NCBI GenBank assembly: GCA_021826925.1
Contig: JAKAYB010000005.1
Location: 1-33,237, forward strand
Direction of reading: 5' to 3'
Origin: Thermoplasmata archaeon
Lineage (GTDB): Archaea; Thermoplasmatota; Thermoplasmata; Thermoplasmatales; Thermoplasmataceae
DNA: 33,237 nt
Positions within the stretch are counted from its first letter, which is position 1; each line of letters opens with the position of its first letter. The notes under the pieces are model-generated. The model was given only the letters and a program-made list of their open reading frames with translations, was not told where the DNA came from and made no database searches. This document shows positions 32,668-33,237 of this stretch, piece after piece. The translations under genes and the position numbers were made by a program.

Positions 32668-33025
32668 ACAAGACCCTTTGAAGAAACTCTCTTCGATTTT
32701 TAATGACCGTACACTTAAATCATCTCCCCGTCTCCTTATACTTATGTCATTGTCCCTGAACAAGAAGCTTGGTTTTACTGAATTGTCAAGACTCACGGGA
32801 CTCGCAAAGGGGAGTCTAGGCAACCACCTTGCGAAGTTGAATTCGGCAGGCTATGTTACAATAGTTGAGCATTCATTCTTCTCATCGAAAAGGATAACAA
32901 TACAGATTACGGAAAAGGGACTCGAAACTGTTCGAAAATACATTTCAGCAATCAACGAGTTGGAGTTGGGGGAAAAGGAAGGAAAGAACTCGACATTTTC
33001 TACTGACATAATTCCTCAAAAATAA
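32657..33025 (+). CDS. Winged-helix (MarR/ArsR/HTH_27-like) transcriptional regulator
   Basis: SPRLLILMSLSLNKKLGFTELSRLTGLAKGSLGNHLAKLNSAGYVTIVEHSFFSSKRITIQITEKGLE. Confidence 0.88.
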   Translation: MTSEQDPLKKLSSIFNDRTLKSSPRLLILMSLSLNKKLGFTELSRLTGLAKGSLGNHLAKLNSAGYVTIVEHSFFSSKRITIQITEKGLETVRKYISAINELELGEKEGKNSTFSTDIIPQK

Positions 33026-33237
33026 TGAAAGGAAAACGAAAACCTGTTAAAAAGATAGGATTGTTTCAGAAAACTTGAATCTACCTTGTCATATGGCTCC
33101 ATGTTTTGACATTTTTTGTTTATGAATGATCTTTACAGATTGAAAGGAATTGCGTAAACGGCTACACCAATTCGAGATGGTAAAAAACAAGATATCTAAG
33201 AAATTAAGTTCTTGTTTAACATAGCTGTCTAACAATT

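Overview
The window looks like a mostly core chromosomal segment from an archaeon. Gene content, archaeal-type RNA polymerase subunits and TATA-like boxes close to start codons suggest a Thermoplasmatales relative, but that is inference. Main blocks: (1) the 5' end of pyruvate kinase; (2) an overlapping MCM / DUF424 / UbiE-like methyltransferase operon; (3) tRNA-Thr(GGT), an HTH_10 regulator, a ROK kinase, an NfeD/ClpP-class membrane protease and an aspartyl-tRNA synthetase; (4) a membrane protein with a 39-bp tandem repeat in its tail; (5) a prpD-prpB methylcitrate pair; (6) rps13-rps4-rps11-rpoD followed by nadK and a JAMM protease; (7) DUF357 and an ABC-2 exporter; (8) a TYW2/Taw2-like enzyme, initiator tRNA-Met, and a KH(Dim2/Krr1)-rio1-aIF1A-nusA-rpoA2-rpoA1-rpoB-rpoH-tRNA-Lys cluster; (9) a four-gene ABC transporter / membrane protein / winged-helix regulator operon. 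I found no CRISPR, IS element, intein, rRNA or clear defence island. The most interesting unexplained items are a 44-aa ORF with its own promoter overlapping the aspS 3' end, the four-gene ABC-regulator operon, an uncharacterised 112-aa gene beside a hairpin/micro-ORF region, a cluster of CTAG motifs between MCM and tRNA-Thr, and departures from expected cysteine patterns in MCM and Rpo3. I do not see a convincing wholly new system.
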